Origin: Streptomyces sp. 840.1
GTDB taxonomy: Bacteria; Actinomycetota; Actinomycetes; Streptomycetales; Streptomycetaceae
Direction of reading: 5' to 3'
Assembly: GCF_003751445.1 (NCBI RefSeq)
Contig: NZ_RJUU01000002.1
Span: 248,001-312,000, forward strand
DNA length: 64,000 nucleotides
A program made the translations under genes and the position numbers. Every line of letters starts with the position of its first letter. The first letter of the stretch is position 1. Shown here piece after piece: positions 24,767 to 33,453 of the stretch. The notes beneath the pieces are model-generated. The model was not told the DNA's origin. It saw only the letters and a program-made list of their open reading frames with translations, and ran no database searches.

Positions 24767-24955
24767 CCCCTGATGATGCCGCACCCCACCGACAGTGGCC
24801 GCCGGGGACGCGGTTCCCGTTCGGCGGCCACTTCTGTGTGAGCTGGGTCACTCTCGTGTTTGCGTTGTGTAAGTGGGGGCAGGCGCGGCATTGGAGCGGA
24901 CCACGTCGCATTTTCAACTAGTGCACGTGCCATGCGGACAGAAGCCGCGCGCTCC

Positions 24956-24984
24956 ACGGTCTGCCGGAGGGGGTGGCAGACCGT
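24956..24984 (+). promoter_or_regulatory. Leader hairpin upstream of the betaine transporter operon
   Basis: Arms ACGGTCTGCC (24956-24965) and GGCAGACCGT (24975-24984) form a perfect 10-bp stem with loop GGAGGGGGT, 24 bp before the GTG of the ATPase gene. It may be an operator or an RNA control element. There is no U-run, so simple termination is unlikely. The rest of 24785-24955 contains no recognisable gene or riboswitch. Confidence 0.5.
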
Positions 24985-25008
24985 TTCGGTTCAACGCGTG
25001 AGGTGTAT

Positions 25009-26133
25009 GTGTCAAGGCTGCAAGCCGAACACTTGTACAAAGTTTTCGGCAGACGACCCGATCAAGCCGTGCGGAAGCTCGAGGGCGGCTCAAGCCGTGA
25101 CGAGTTGCGCGCCGAGGGAACGACCGCAGCGGTGATCGACGCATCGTTCACCGTGGAGCCGGGACAGATCTTCGTTGTGATGGGTCTGTCCGGGTCCGGC
25201 AAGTCCACCTTGCTGCGCATGCTCAACGGCCTGCTGGAGCCCACCGCGGGGAAGGTGCTGTTCGACGGCCAGGACCTGACCGCCCTGACTCCCGCCGAAC
25301 TCCGCCATGTCCGGTCCACCAAGATCAGCATGGTGTTCCAGCACTTCGCCCTCTTCCCGCACCGCAGCGTGCTGGAGAACGCCGGTTACGGCCTGGAGGT
25401 ACAGGGCGTACCGCGTGACGAGCGCAACCGGCGCGCCACGGAGGCCCTGGAGATGACCGGCCTGGCGGGCTGGGAGAACTCCTGGCCCGACGAGCTCTCC
25501 GGCGGTATGCAGCAGCGTGTCGGCCTGGCCCGCGCCCTGGCCACCGACGCCGACCTGCTCCTCATGGACGAGTCCTTCAGCGCACTCGACCCGCTGATCC
25601 GCCGCGACATGCAGGACCAGCTCCTGGAACTGCAGAAGCGGCTGAAGAAGACCATCGTCTTCATCACCCACGACCTCAACGAGGCCATGCGCCTCGGTGA
25701 CCGCATCGCCGTGATGCGCGACGGGGAGATAGTCCAGCTCGGCACCGCCGAGGACATCCTCGTCACCCCGGCCAACGACTACGTCGCCTCCTTCACCCAG
25801 GACGTCGACCGGTCCCGGGTGCTGACCGCGGGCGCGATCATGGCCGAGACGGACACCGTCATAGGCACCAAGACCGACGCGGGCAAGGAACTCCGTACCC
25901 CGGAGGACATCCTGCGGGAGGCTCCGGCCACCGTCACGGAGGGCACCCCGATCATCGAGCTGTTCACGCCCTGTTCGCAGAGCGGTGTCGCGGTCGCCGT
26001 GACCGACGACAAGGGCAAGCTCGTCGGCGTCGTGCCCCGGGCCCGGCTGCTGGCCGTGCTCGGTGAGCCGATGACCCCCGCCGAGGCTCCCCAGGACGCC
26101 GCGGCCTCGCTGAAGAAGGTGGCCAGTGTTTAG
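25009..26133 (+). CDS. opuAA: Glycine betaine/proline ABC transporter ATP-binding protein
   Basis: This 374-residue ATPase energises uptake of compatible solutes. It has Walker A GLSGSGKST (about residue 60), the signature LSGGMQQRVGLARAL, Walker B LLLMDESFSALDPL, and the switch His in ITHDLNEAM. The last 100 residues form a CBS-pair-like regulatory domain typical of OpuAA/ProV, which senses ionic strength. The GTG at 25009 with GTGAGG upstream gives the conserved SRLQAEHLYKVFG start. Its stop overlaps the permease start by 8 bp, so the two are coupled. Confidence 0.93.
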   Translation: MSRLQAEHLYKVFGRRPDQAVRKLEGGSSRDELRAEGTTAAVIDASFTVEPGQIFVVMGLSGSGKSTLLRMLNGLLEPTAGKVLFDGQDLTALTPAELRHVRSTKISMVFQHFALFPHRSVLENAGYGLEVQGVPRDERNRRATEALEMTGLAGWENSWPDELSGGMQQRVGLARALATDADLLLMDESFSALDPLIRRDMQDQLLELQKRLKKTIVFITHDLNEAMRLGDRIAVMRDGEIVQLGTAEDILVTPANDYVASFTQDVDRSRVLTAGAIMAETDTVIGTKTDAGKELRTPEDILREAPATVTEGTPIIELFTPCSQSGVAVAVTDDKGKLVGVVPRARLLAVLGEPMTPAEAPQDAAASLKKVASV

Positions 26134-28765
26134 GCTCCACCTCGGCGACTGGGTCGACTCCGCCGTCGACTGGCTCCAGACCCACCTGGCCTGGCTCTTC
26201 GACGCCATCAGCTCCATAGTCAGCGGAATGTTCGACGGCATAGCCGCCGTGCTCTCCGCCCCCGCACCCCTGCTCTTCGCGGGCATCGTCGCCGTCATCG
26301 CCTGGTGGCTGCGCGGTCTGCTCGCCGGTGTGCTCGCGTTCGTCGGCTTCGCCCTCATCGACTCGGTCGAGCTGTGGGACGAAGCGATGGACACGCTCAC
26401 CCTGGTACTCGTCGCGACGATCGTGACGCTGGTACTGGCCGTCCCGCTCGGTATCTGGGCCTCGCGCTCAAAGACCGTCAGCGCGGTGACCAGGCCGGTC
26501 CTGGACTTCATGCAGACCATGCCCGCCATGGTCTACCTGATCCCCGGCGTCATCTTCTTCGGCGTCGGCGTCGTCCCCGGCATCATCGCCACCATCATCT
26601 TCGCGCTGCCCCCGGGCGTCCGGATGACCGAGCTCGGCATCCGCCAGGTCGACGGTGAACTCGTCGAGGCCGCCGAGGCCTTCGGTACCACCTCGCGCAA
26701 CACCCTGCTGCGGGTGCAGTTGCCGCTCGCGCTGCCCACGATCATGGCGGGCATCAACCAGGTCATCATGCTGGGCCTGTCCATGGTGGTCATCGCCGGC
26801 ATGGTCGGCGGCGGCGGCCTCGGTGGCTCCGTCTACCGCGCCATCGGCAACGTCGACGTCGGCCTCGGCTTCGAGGCCGGTATCTCCATCGTCATCCTGG
26901 CGATGTACCTGGACCGGATGACCAGCGCGCTGGGCCGCGAGGTCTCCCCGCTGGCCCGCCGCGCGCTCGCCAAGGCGCAGGCCGTGGCCGGTGGACTGAA
27001 GGTGTGGAACTACCGCCCGCAGCCCGTCGTCGCCGTGGCCGGCATCGTCGTCCTGGCGCTCGTCGCCGGGAGCATGAGCCTGTTCGGCGGCTCCTCGGAC
27101 TCGGACAACACCGCCGAGGGCGACCCGAAGAACGTCGGCGCCGGCAAGACCATCAGCATGGGTTACATCCCGTGGGACGAGGGAATCGCCTCCACCTTCC
27201 TCTGGAAGGAGCTGCTGGAGCAGCGCGGCTTCAAGGTCGACGCCAAGCAGTACGAGGCCGGCGCGCTGTACACCGGTATGGCCAACGGCCAGATCGACTT
27301 CGAGACCGACTCCTGGCTGCCGGTCACCCACGCCGCGTACTGGAAGAAGTACAAGGACCGCCTGGACGACATGGGCTCCTGGTTCGGACCCACCACGCTG
27401 GAACTGGCCGTCCCTTCGTACGTGAAGGACGTCAAGACCCTGGACGACCTCAAGGGCAAGGGCTCGAAGTTCAAGGGCCGCGTCGTGGGCATCGAGCCGA
27501 GCGCCGGTGAGACGGGCCTGCTCAAGGACAAGATCCTGCCGGGCTACGGCCTGGACAAGGAGTACAAGGTCGTCGACGGCTCCACGCCGTCCATGCTGGC
27601 CGAGCTGAAGCGCGCGTACGCCAAGAAGGACCCCATCGTGGTTCCGCTCTGGTCGCCGCACTGGGCGTACAACCAGTACGACCTGACCAAGCTCAAGGAC
27701 ACCAAGAACCTCTGGGGCAAGGGCGACGGCATCCACACGCTGAGCCGCAAGGGCTTCTCCGACGAGAACCCCGAGGTCGGCAAGTGGCTGAAGAACTTCA
27801 AGATGACCGAGGACCAGCTCACCAGTCTTGAGGCGCAGATCCAGAAGAGCGGATCCGGCAAGGAGCAGGAAGCCGTCCGCACCTGGCTGAAGGCCAACCC
27901 GGGATTCGCCGACAAGGCGGCCCCGGTCGCGAAGGCCGCCACCTCCAAGGGCGCCAACGGCAAGGACGAGCGCGAGCGCGCCGTCGAGATGGCCTGGTTC
28001 CCGTGGGAGGAGGACATCGCCGCCACGTACCTGTGGAAGGCCGTCCTGGAGGACCGCGGTTACAAGATCAACCTCAAGCAGTTCGAGGTCGGCCCGATGT
28101 ACACCGCGATGTCCCGCGGCCAGATCGACGTGCAGTTCGACGGCTGGCTCCCGTACACCCAGAAGAACTACTGGGACAAGTACGGTTCGAAGCTCACGGA
28201 CATCGGCTCGTGGTACGGCCCCACCTCGATCGAGGTCGCGGTGCCCGACTACGTGAAGGGCGTCAAGTCCCTGGCGGACCTCAAGGGCAAGAGCGACGAG
28301 TTCAAGGGCCGGATCGTCGGCATCGAGCCGGGTACCGCCACGATGGAGAACCTCAAGAAGAACGTGCTGCCGAAGTACGGCCTCGACAAGGAGTACAAGG
28401 TCGTCGACTCCTCGACGCCCGGCATGCTGGCCGAGCTGAAGCGCGCGTACGCCAAGAAGGAGCCCATCGCCGTACTCCTGTGGACCCCGCACTGGGCCTA
28501 CAACGAGTACAAGATGACCAAGCTCCAGGACCCGCAGAAGGCGTTCGGCGAGGGAGACCGGCTGCACACCATCGGTTCCAAGGACTTCCCGAAGAACTAC
28601 CCGCAGCTGACCAAGTGGTTCAAGAACTTCAAGCTGAGCGAGGACCAGCTCGGCGGCCTGGAGAACGAGATCCAGAAGCAGGGCACGGGGCACGAGGAGG
28701 AAGCCGTGAAGGCCTGGATGGACAAGAATCCGGGCATCGCGGACAAGATGGCTCCGCAGCAGTAA
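26126..28765 (+). CDS. opuAB: Glycine betaine transporter permease fused to two OpuAC substrate-binding domains
   Basis: This 879-residue fusion has an N-terminal permease (about residues 1-320, eight helices or so, with the ATPase-contact loop VEAAEAFGTTSRNTLLRVQLPLALP). It is followed by two successive OpuAC binding domains (about 345-590 and 615-875). Domain 1 carries GYIPWDEGIASTFLW and SPHWAYNQYDL; domain 2 carries AWFPWEEDIAATYLW and TPHWAYNEYKM, the aromatic positions that cage the quaternary amine. A single fused binding domain is normal for OpuABC; two in tandem is less common. Both domains keep the cage residues, so both should bind ligand. The GTG at 26126 overlaps the ATPase gene. 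Confidence 0.93.
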   Translation: MFRLHLGDWVDSAVDWLQTHLAWLFDAISSIVSGMFDGIAAVLSAPAPLLFAGIVAVIAWWLRGLLAGVLAFVGFALIDSVELWDEAMDTLTLVLVATIVTLVLAVPLGIWASRSKTVSAVTRPVLDFMQTMPAMVYLIPGVIFFGVGVVPGIIATIIFALPPGVRMTELGIRQVDGELVEAAEAFGTTSRNTLLRVQLPLALPTIMAGINQVIMLGLSMVVIAGMVGGGGLGGSVYRAIGNVDVGLGFEAGISIVILAMYLDRMTSALGREVSPLARRALAKAQAVAGGLKVWNYRPQPVVAVAGIVVLALVAGSMSLFGGSSDSDNTAEGDPKNVGAGKTISMGYIPWDEGIASTFLWKELLEQRGFKVDAKQYEAGALYTGMANGQIDFETDSWLPVTHAAYWKKYKDRLDDMGSWFGPTTLELAVPSYVKDVKTLDDLKGKGSKFKGRVVGIEPSAGETGLLKDKILPGYGLDKEYKVVDGSTPSMLAELKRAYAKKDPIVVPLWSPHWAYNQYDLTKLKDTKNLWGKGDGIHTLSRKGFSDENPEVGKWLKNFKMTEDQLTSLEAQIQKSGSGKEQEAVRTWLKANPGFADKAAPVAKAATSKGANGKDERERAVEMAWFPWEEDIAATYLWKAVLEDRGYKINLKQFEVGPMYTAMSRGQIDVQFDGWLPYTQKNYWDKYGSKLTDIGSWYGPTSIEVAVPDYVKGVKSLADLKGKSDEFKGRIVGIEPGTATMENLKKNVLPKYGLDKEYKVVDSSTPGMLAELKRAYAKKEPIAVLLWTPHWAYNEYKMTKLQDPQKAFGEGDRLHTIGSKDFPKNYPQLTKWFKNFKLSEDQLGGLENEIQKQGTGHEEEAVKAWMDKNPGIADKMAPQQ

Positions 28766-28772
28766 CCCCGTC

Positions 28773-28840
28773 GCGCCCCCACCAGGGGCGCGGCACCGGA
28801 AGGGGTGGCCACCGCCGACGGCGGTGACCACCCCTTCCGG
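28773..28840 (+). terminator. Double hairpin terminator after opuA
   Basis: Two hairpins follow the permease stop. GCGCCCC/GGGGCGC (28773-28791) has a 7-bp stem. A 45-nt element with outer arms CCGGAAGGGGTGG/CCACCCCTTCCGG (28796-28808, 28828-28840) has an inner CACCGCC/GGCGGTG stem. Together they form a strong terminator. Confidence 0.8.
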
Positions 28841-28934
28841 CCTGTCCGGACGTCTCATTACCGGCCGTCCTCGCGTAACCGTGTGCGTAAGGTGCTGGCA
28901 GCCGGAAGGATGGGGAGTCGGGAGGGAGCCGGAC

Positions 28935-29486
28935 ATGGACGACAAGGAAACACTCCGGGTGGGCGCGGCGGTCCGACGGCAGCGCAGGTCCCTGGGGCTC
29001 ACGCTGGCCGCGGTCGCGACGCGCAGTGGCCTGTCCGTACCGTTCCTCAGCCAGATCGAGAACGAACGGGCCAGACCCAGCGCCCGGTCCCTGGACCGGG
29101 TCGCGGACGCGCTGGAGACCACCACCGCGCGGCTGCGGGCCGCCGCCGACTCGGCGCGCGCCGTGGACGTCGTGCGCGGCGCACCGGAGGACGGCGACGG
29201 GGTACGCCGGGTGGTACGCGGCCGCCACCAGCTCAGCGCCCTCGAATTCACCGGCGAGCTCGACCTGGGGCGCGAGTTCCAGCACCGCAACGACGAGGTC
29301 ATGTACGTGGCCGAGGGCGCGGCGGAGGTGGAGGCCGAGGGCCAGGCGTACCGGCTGGAGCGCGGCGACACGCTGTTCCTCTCGGGCGGGGTGCGCCACC
29401 GCTGGCGGGCCACGGTCCCCGGCACCCGGCTGCTGTTCGTGGCGGTCGCGGAACACATCGACGCGACGTTCGACCCTCGCCGCTGA
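28935..29486 (+). CDS. XRE-family regulator with C-terminal cupin (PuuR-like)
   Basis: This 183-residue protein has an N-terminal XRE helix-turn-helix (RVGAAVRRQRRSLGLTLAAVATRSGLSVPFLSQIENERARPS, in residues 7-50) and a C-terminal cupin (about 100-180, HRNDEVMYVAEGAAEVEAEG, then LERGDTLFLSGGVRHRWRA). Such 180-residue XRE-cupins include E. coli PuuR, the repressor of the gamma-glutamyl putrescine pathway, and similar pathway genes lie 2.4 kb downstream here. The ATG at 28935 has GGAGGGA upstream. It could instead regulate the neighbouring betaine transporter. The ligand is unknown. Confidence 0.88.
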   Translation: MDDKETLRVGAAVRRQRRSLGLTLAAVATRSGLSVPFLSQIENERARPSARSLDRVADALETTTARLRAAADSARAVDVVRGAPEDGDGVRRVVRGRHQLSALEFTGELDLGREFQHRNDEVMYVAEGAAEVEAEGQAYRLERGDTLFLSGGVRHRWRATVPGTRLLFVAVAEHIDATFDPRR

Positions 29487-29527
29487 GGCGCGGGGGCTCA
29501 CGGGCCAGCTGCCAGGAGGTCACAGCC

Positions 29528-30235
29528 GTGCGGGTCGTCTCCCTCGTCCCCTCGCTCACCGAGGCCGTCGCCGGGAGCGGCCCCGGGCTGCTGGTCGGCG
29601 TCACCGACTGGTGCACCCACCCCGCCGGGCTGCGCGCCGCCCGCGTCGGAGGTACCAAGAACCCCGACGTGCCCGCGATCCTCGCCCTGCGACCCGATCT
29701 CGTCGTGGCCAACGAGGAGGAGAACCGGGAACCCGACCTCGCCGCGCTCCGGGACGCCGGGACCGAGGTCCTCCTCACCACCGTCCGCACGCTCGACGAC
29801 GCCTTCGCGGAGCTGGACCGGCTCCTGACCGCGGCCTGCGGGCTGCCGAGGCCCCGCTGGCTGGACGAGGCCGAGGCCGCCTGGGCGGCGCTGCCGCCGC
29901 CGTCCGCCCCGCGCCGTGCCGTCGTCCCCGTCTGGCGCAAGCCCTGGATGGTCCTGGGCCGCGACACCTTCGCCGGCGACCTGCTGGCCCGGCTGGGCGT
30001 GCACAACGTCTACGCGGACCATGCCGAGCGCTACCCCCGCATCCCGCTCCACGAGCTGAACGCGGTCGGCGCCGACCTGGTCGTGCTGCCCGACGAGCCG
30101 TACCGGTTCACCGCGGCCGACGGGCCCGAGGCCTTCCCCGCGCTGCCCGCCGCACTCGTCGACGGGCGTTTCCTCACCTGGTACGGGCCGTCACTGGTGC
30201 GGGCGCCCGAGGCGCTGCGGGCGGCGCTCGGCTGA
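29528..30235 (+). CDS. Cobalamin-binding / helical-backbone metal-receptor family protein
   Basis: This 235-residue protein matches the BtuF/FhuD-like periplasmic-binding fold: MRVVSLVPSLTEAV at the start, GVTDWCTHP, the lobe-closing GGTKNPDVPAILALRPDLVVANEEENR, and PVWRKPWMVLGRDTFAGDLLARLGVHNVY. It lacks any signal peptide, so it appears cytoplasmic. BtuF-like proteins without a signal are frequent in actinobacteria and their ligand is uncertain; no cobalamin transporter lies nearby. The GTG at 29528 has AGGAGGT with seven bases of spacing, and the gene starts 41 bp after the XRE-cupin gene. Confidence 0.85.
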   Translation: MRVVSLVPSLTEAVAGSGPGLLVGVTDWCTHPAGLRAARVGGTKNPDVPAILALRPDLVVANEEENREPDLAALRDAGTEVLLTTVRTLDDAFAELDRLLTAACGLPRPRWLDEAEAAWAALPPPSAPRRAVVPVWRKPWMVLGRDTFAGDLLARLGVHNVYADHAERYPRIPLHELNAVGADLVVLPDEPYRFTAADGPEAFPALPAALVDGRFLTWYGPSLVRAPEALRAALG

Positions 30236-30314
30236 GCGGCCTCGGCGCCGCGCCGGCACCCGCCTCCGCGTAAACCGCTGGCCCCTGCCCCGGGCGGCCC
30301 GGAAGGATACGTGG

Positions 30315-31271
30315 ATGACCGTCACCGCACCGCCCGCCTCCGGCGTCCGCCACGACTGGGCCGAGCTGCCGGCCTCCGTGCGCCGCGCCGTCGAGGGCAT
30401 CCTCGGCGCACCCGTCATCGAGGCCCGCAGCCAGAGCGGCGGCTTCTCGCCCGGCGTCGCCGCACGGGTCAGGCTCGCCGACGGCGGCCGGGCGTTCGTC
30501 AAGGCGGTGAGCGCCGAGGTGAACGCCGGAGCCCCGGACCTGCACCGCGCCGAGGCCCGTCACACCGCCGCACTCCCGCCGCACGCCCCGGTACCCCGGC
30601 TGCTCGGCTCGTACGACGACGGCACCTGCGTCGCGCTCGTCCTGGAGGACATCGAGGGCCGTCAGCCCGCCGTCCCCTGGGACCGGGCCGAACTCGACCG
30701 CGTCCTGGACGCCGTCGACGCACTCAGCCGCTCCCTCACCCCGGCGCCGATCGACGCGCCCCCCGTCACGCTGCGTGACGCCTCGATGTTCACCGGCTGG
30801 CGGACCCTGCACGCGGCAGGGGGCGACGCCGGCCTCGGCCCCTGGGCCGCGCGCCACCTCGGCGCACTGGCGGAACTGGAGTCCGGCTGGGCGGCGGCGG
30901 CCGACGGCGACAGCCTCGCCCACGCCGACCTGCGCGCCGACAACATCCTGCTCACCGAGGACCGGGTCGTCTTCGTCGACTGGCCGCACGCGGTGCGGGC
31001 CGCGCCCTGGTTCGACCTGCTGGCGATGCTGCCCTGCGTCGCGGCGCAGGGCGGACCCGTCCCGGAGGCCGTCTTCACGGCCCACCCGCTCGGCCGCGAC
31101 GCCGACCCGGCAGCGGTCTGCGCCGTGCTCGCCGCCCTGGCCGGCTACTTCGTGGCGCACTCCCTGCGGCCCGCCCCGCCGGGCCTGCCCACACTCCGGG
31201 CCTTCCAGGCGGCCCAGGGCGCCGCCGCACTGGACTGGCTACGCGACAGGCTCGGTCACCGGCTCGGATAG
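30315..31271 (+). CDS. Aminoglycoside-phosphotransferase-fold kinase
   Basis: This 318-residue protein has the APH/choline-kinase fold: a glycine-rich phosphate region (SQSGGFSPGVAARVRL), the catalytic loop HADLRADNILL, and the Mg-binding VFVDWPHAV in place of DFG. The N-terminal ATP lobe includes ALVLEDIEG. Members phosphorylate small hydroxyl compounds; the neighbouring ethanolamine-type genes raise the possibility of an amino-alcohol substrate, but nothing in the sequence proves it. It is convergent with the PuuD-like gene and overlaps its end by 33 bp. Confidence 0.87.
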   Translation: MTVTAPPASGVRHDWAELPASVRRAVEGILGAPVIEARSQSGGFSPGVAARVRLADGGRAFVKAVSAEVNAGAPDLHRAEARHTAALPPHAPVPRLLGSYDDGTCVALVLEDIEGRQPAVPWDRAELDRVLDAVDALSRSLTPAPIDAPPVTLRDASMFTGWRTLHAAGGDAGLGPWAARHLGALAELESGWAAAADGDSLAHADLRADNILLTEDRVVFVDWPHAVRAAPWFDLLAMLPCVAAQGGPVPEAVFTAHPLGRDADPAAVCAVLAALAGYFVAHSLRPAPPGLPTLRAFQAAQGAAALDWLRDRLGHRLG

Positions 31272-31955
31272 GGCCGCCGCCACCAGGGCCGCCATCACCC
31301 GCACGTCGTCGCCCATCTCCGGATGCCACTGCACCCCGAGGACCCAGCCGGGGCCCGGCAGCTCCACGGCCTCCACCGCGCCGTCCGCCGCGTGCGCCGA
31401 CGCCACCAGGCCCGCGCCCAGCCGGTCCACGGCCTGGTGGTGGTAGGTGGGTACGGCGCAGTCGCCGCGCACCACGGAGGCGTACCGCGTCCCCGGCACC
31501 GCCGTCACCGTGTGCGTGCCGAACACCCCCGGCGCCCCGCCGGGGCCCGTGTGCCCGTCCAGATGCTGCGTCAGCGTGCCGCCCAGGACCGTGTTCAGCA
31601 GCTGCATCCCCCGGCAGATCCCGAGCAACGGGGTGCCGGACTCCAGCGCCGCCCCGATCAGGGCCCCCTCCCAGGCGTCCCGCTCCGCCGCGGGCGGCCC
31701 GGTCCGGGGATCGCGCCCGGCCCCGTACCGCGCCGGGTCCACATCCGGTCCGCCCGCGACCACCACCGCGTCGAGCCGCGCCACCACCGACGCCGCCAGC
31801 TCCGGCGCGTCCGGCGGGAGCAGGACGGCCAGGCCGCCGGCCTCACGGACCAGACGGCTGTACCCGGCGGGCAGCAGGGTCGCGGGCAGATCCCACAGGC
31901 CCCAGCGCGCCGAATCCACCAGATAGGTACTGATCCCGATCAGCGGGCGGTTCAT
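31239..31955 (-). CDS. Gamma-glutamyl-gamma-aminobutyrate-hydrolase-like class I amidotransferase (PuuD-like)
   Basis: This 238-residue protein is a class I glutamine amidotransferase of the peptidase C26 type. The nucleophile is Cys114 in LGICRGMQLLN and the catalytic His/Glu pair is in VQWHPEM near residue 213. It should hydrolyse a gamma-glutamyl amide to release glutamate in the pathway served by the divergent GlnA-like ligase. The ATG at 31955 has GGGAG upstream. It is divergent from the ligase and shares a 130-bp regulatory region with it. Confidence 0.88.
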   Translation of the reverse strand: MNRPLIGISTYLVDSARWGLWDLPATLLPAGYSRLVREAGGLAVLLPPDAPELAASVVARLDAVVVAGGPDVDPARYGAGRDPRTGPPAAERDAWEGALIGAALESGTPLLGICRGMQLLNTVLGGTLTQHLDGHTGPGGAPGVFGTHTVTAVPGTRYASVVRGDCAVPTYHHQAVDRLGAGLVASAHAADGAVEAVELPGPGWVLGVQWHPEMGDDVRVMAALVAAALSEPVTEPVA

Positions 31956-31998
31956 CGGATCTCCCTCTCGCACGGCACGCGGAACACTTCGGCACCGT

Positions 31999-32060
31999 AT
32001 CCAAATCCCTTGCCCTGCCCATAGATTTGGATCAGCTGACCATAGATCTGGATCATCTGC
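31999..32060. promoter_or_regulatory. Operator candidate with two 21-bp tandem repeats
   Basis: Between the divergent hydrolase and ligase genes two 21-bp units lie exactly end to end (32019-32039 and 32040-32060). They share the core CCATAGAT-Y-TGGATCA and differ at three or four positions. An inverted ATCCAAAT (31999-32006) mirrors ATTTGGAT within the first unit. A 21-bp period puts both copies on the same DNA face, as for a repressor bound twice. The PuuR-like XRE-cupin at 28.9 kb is a candidate binder (inference). Confidence 0.6.
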
Positions 32061-32085
32061 CGGCCCGCGAGGAGAGGATCCATCC

Positions 32086-33453
32086 GTGTCCGACCGAACA
32101 GCCCCGCTCGCCGTCGAGGAACTGCGGCTCCTCGTCGACAGCGGTGAGATCGACACCGTGGTGCTGGCCTTCCCCGACATGCAGGGGCGGCTCCAGGGCA
32201 AACGCTTCGCCGCCTCCTTCTTCCTCGACGAGGTCGTGCCGCACGGCACCGAGGGCTGCAACTACCTCCTGGCCGTCGACACCGAGATGAACACCGTCGA
32301 CGGCTACGCCATGTCCTCCTGGGACCGGGGCTACGGCGACTTCGCCATGCTCCCCGACCTCACCACCCTGCGCAGGGTGCCCTGGAACGAGAGCACCGCG
32401 ATGGTCACCGCCGACCTCGCGTGGAGCGACGGTTCACCCGTCCTCGCCGCGCCCCGCCAGATACTGCGCCGCCAGCTGGCCCGCCTCGCCGAACACGGCT
32501 ACACCGCGCACGCGGGCACCGAGCTCGAGTTCATCGTCTTCAAGGACACCTACGAACAGGCCTGGGACCGCGGCTACCGGGGCCTCACCCCGGCCAACCA
32601 GTACAACGTCGACTACTCCGTCCTCGGCACCGGCCGCGTCGAACCCCTGCTGCGCCGCATCCGCAACGAGATGGCGGGCGCCGGCCTCACCGTCGAGTCG
32701 GCCAAGGGCGAGTGCAACCCCGGCCAGCACGAGATCGTGTTCCGCTACGACGAGGCCCTGGTCACCTGCGACCAGCACGCCGTCTACAAGACGGGCGCCA
32801 AGGAGATCGCCGCGCAGGAAGGCGTCGCGCTCACCTTCATGGCCAAGTTCAACGAGCGCGAGGGCAACTCCTGCCACATCCACCTCTCGCTCCGGTCCAC
32901 CGACGACCCCGGCCGCAGCGTCATGGCGGACGAGGACGGCGCCATGTCCCCGGTGATGCGGCACTTCCTCGCCGGACAGCTCGCGGCCCTGCGCGACTTC
33001 TCGGTCCTGTACGCCCCGAACATCAACTCCTACAAGCGTTTCCAGCCCGGCTCCTTCGCCCCGACCGCCGTCGCCTGGGGCGCCGACAACCGGACCTGCG
33101 CGCTCCGGGTCGTCGGGCACGGCCAGTCCCTGCGCTTCGAGAACCGGCTCCCCGGCGGCGACGTCAACCCGTACCTCGCCGTCGCCGGACTCGTCGCCGC
33201 CGGCCTGTACGGCATCGAGCAGGGTCTCGAACTGCCCGAGCCCTGCGCGGGGAACGCGTACACCGCCGCCTACGACCACGTGCCCACGACCCTGCGCGAG
33301 GCCGCCGGGCTCTGGGAGCACAGCGAGATCGCGAAGGCGGCCTTCGGCGAAGAGACCGTCGCGCACTACGCCAACATGGCGCGCGTCGAACTCGCCGCCT
33401 TCGACGCGGCGGTCACCGACTGGGAGATCAAGCGCTCCTTCGAACGTCTGTGA
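32086..33453 (+). CDS. glnA4: Glutamine-synthetase-like gamma-glutamyl-amine ligase (GlnA4-like)
   Basis: This 455-residue protein has the GS fold: the N-terminal beta-grasp (VLAFPDMQGRLQGKRFA), metal-binding HAGTELEFIVF, GECNPGQHEIVFRY, the NEREGNSCHIHLSLR loop, and NGSYKRF-type NSYKRFQPGSFAP. In Streptomyces coelicolor the homologue at this map position (SCO1613, GlnA4) was reported to make gamma-glutamylethanolamide from ethanolamine, not glutamine, and to allow ethanolamine use. Adjacent hydrolase, aldehyde dehydrogenase and SDR genes fit such a catabolic route. The GTG at 32086 has GGAGAGG upstream. Polyamines are an alternative substrate. Confidence 0.9.
   Translation: MSDRTAPLAVEELRLLVDSGEIDTVVLAFPDMQGRLQGKRFAASFFLDEVVPHGTEGCNYLLAVDTEMNTVDGYAMSSWDRGYGDFAMLPDLTTLRRVPWNESTAMVTADLAWSDGSPVLAAPRQILRRQLARLAEHGYTAHAGTELEFIVFKDTYEQAWDRGYRGLTPANQYNVDYSVLGTGRVEPLLRRIRNEMAGAGLTVESAKGECNPGQHEIVFRYDEALVTCDQHAVYKTGAKEIAAQEGVALTFMAKFNEREGNSCHIHLSLRSTDDPGRSVMADEDGAMSPVMRHFLAGQLAALRDFSVLYAPNINSYKRFQPGSFAPTAVAWGADNRTCALRVVGHGQSLRFENRLPGGDVNPYLAVAGLVAAGLYGIEQGLELPEPCAGNAYTAAYDHVPTTLREAAGLWEHSEIAKAAFGEETVAHYANMARVELAAFDAAVTDWEIKRSFERL

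Noticed and set aside
24785..25008. A c-di-AMP (ydaO) or other riboswitch before the betaine transporter
   Set aside because: The conserved riboswitch blocks are absent. Only a simple hairpin is seen.
27100..28765. Assembly duplication as cause of the two binding domains
   Set aside because: The two domains differ throughout at the DNA and protein level and each keeps its own cage residues, so this is an old gene duplication.
26468..29458. A 996-codon open frame on - opposite the betaine permease
   Set aside because: It covers three well-supported genes on + and its residues (LVLVV, HDD-rich) reflect reversed third positions, not a protein.
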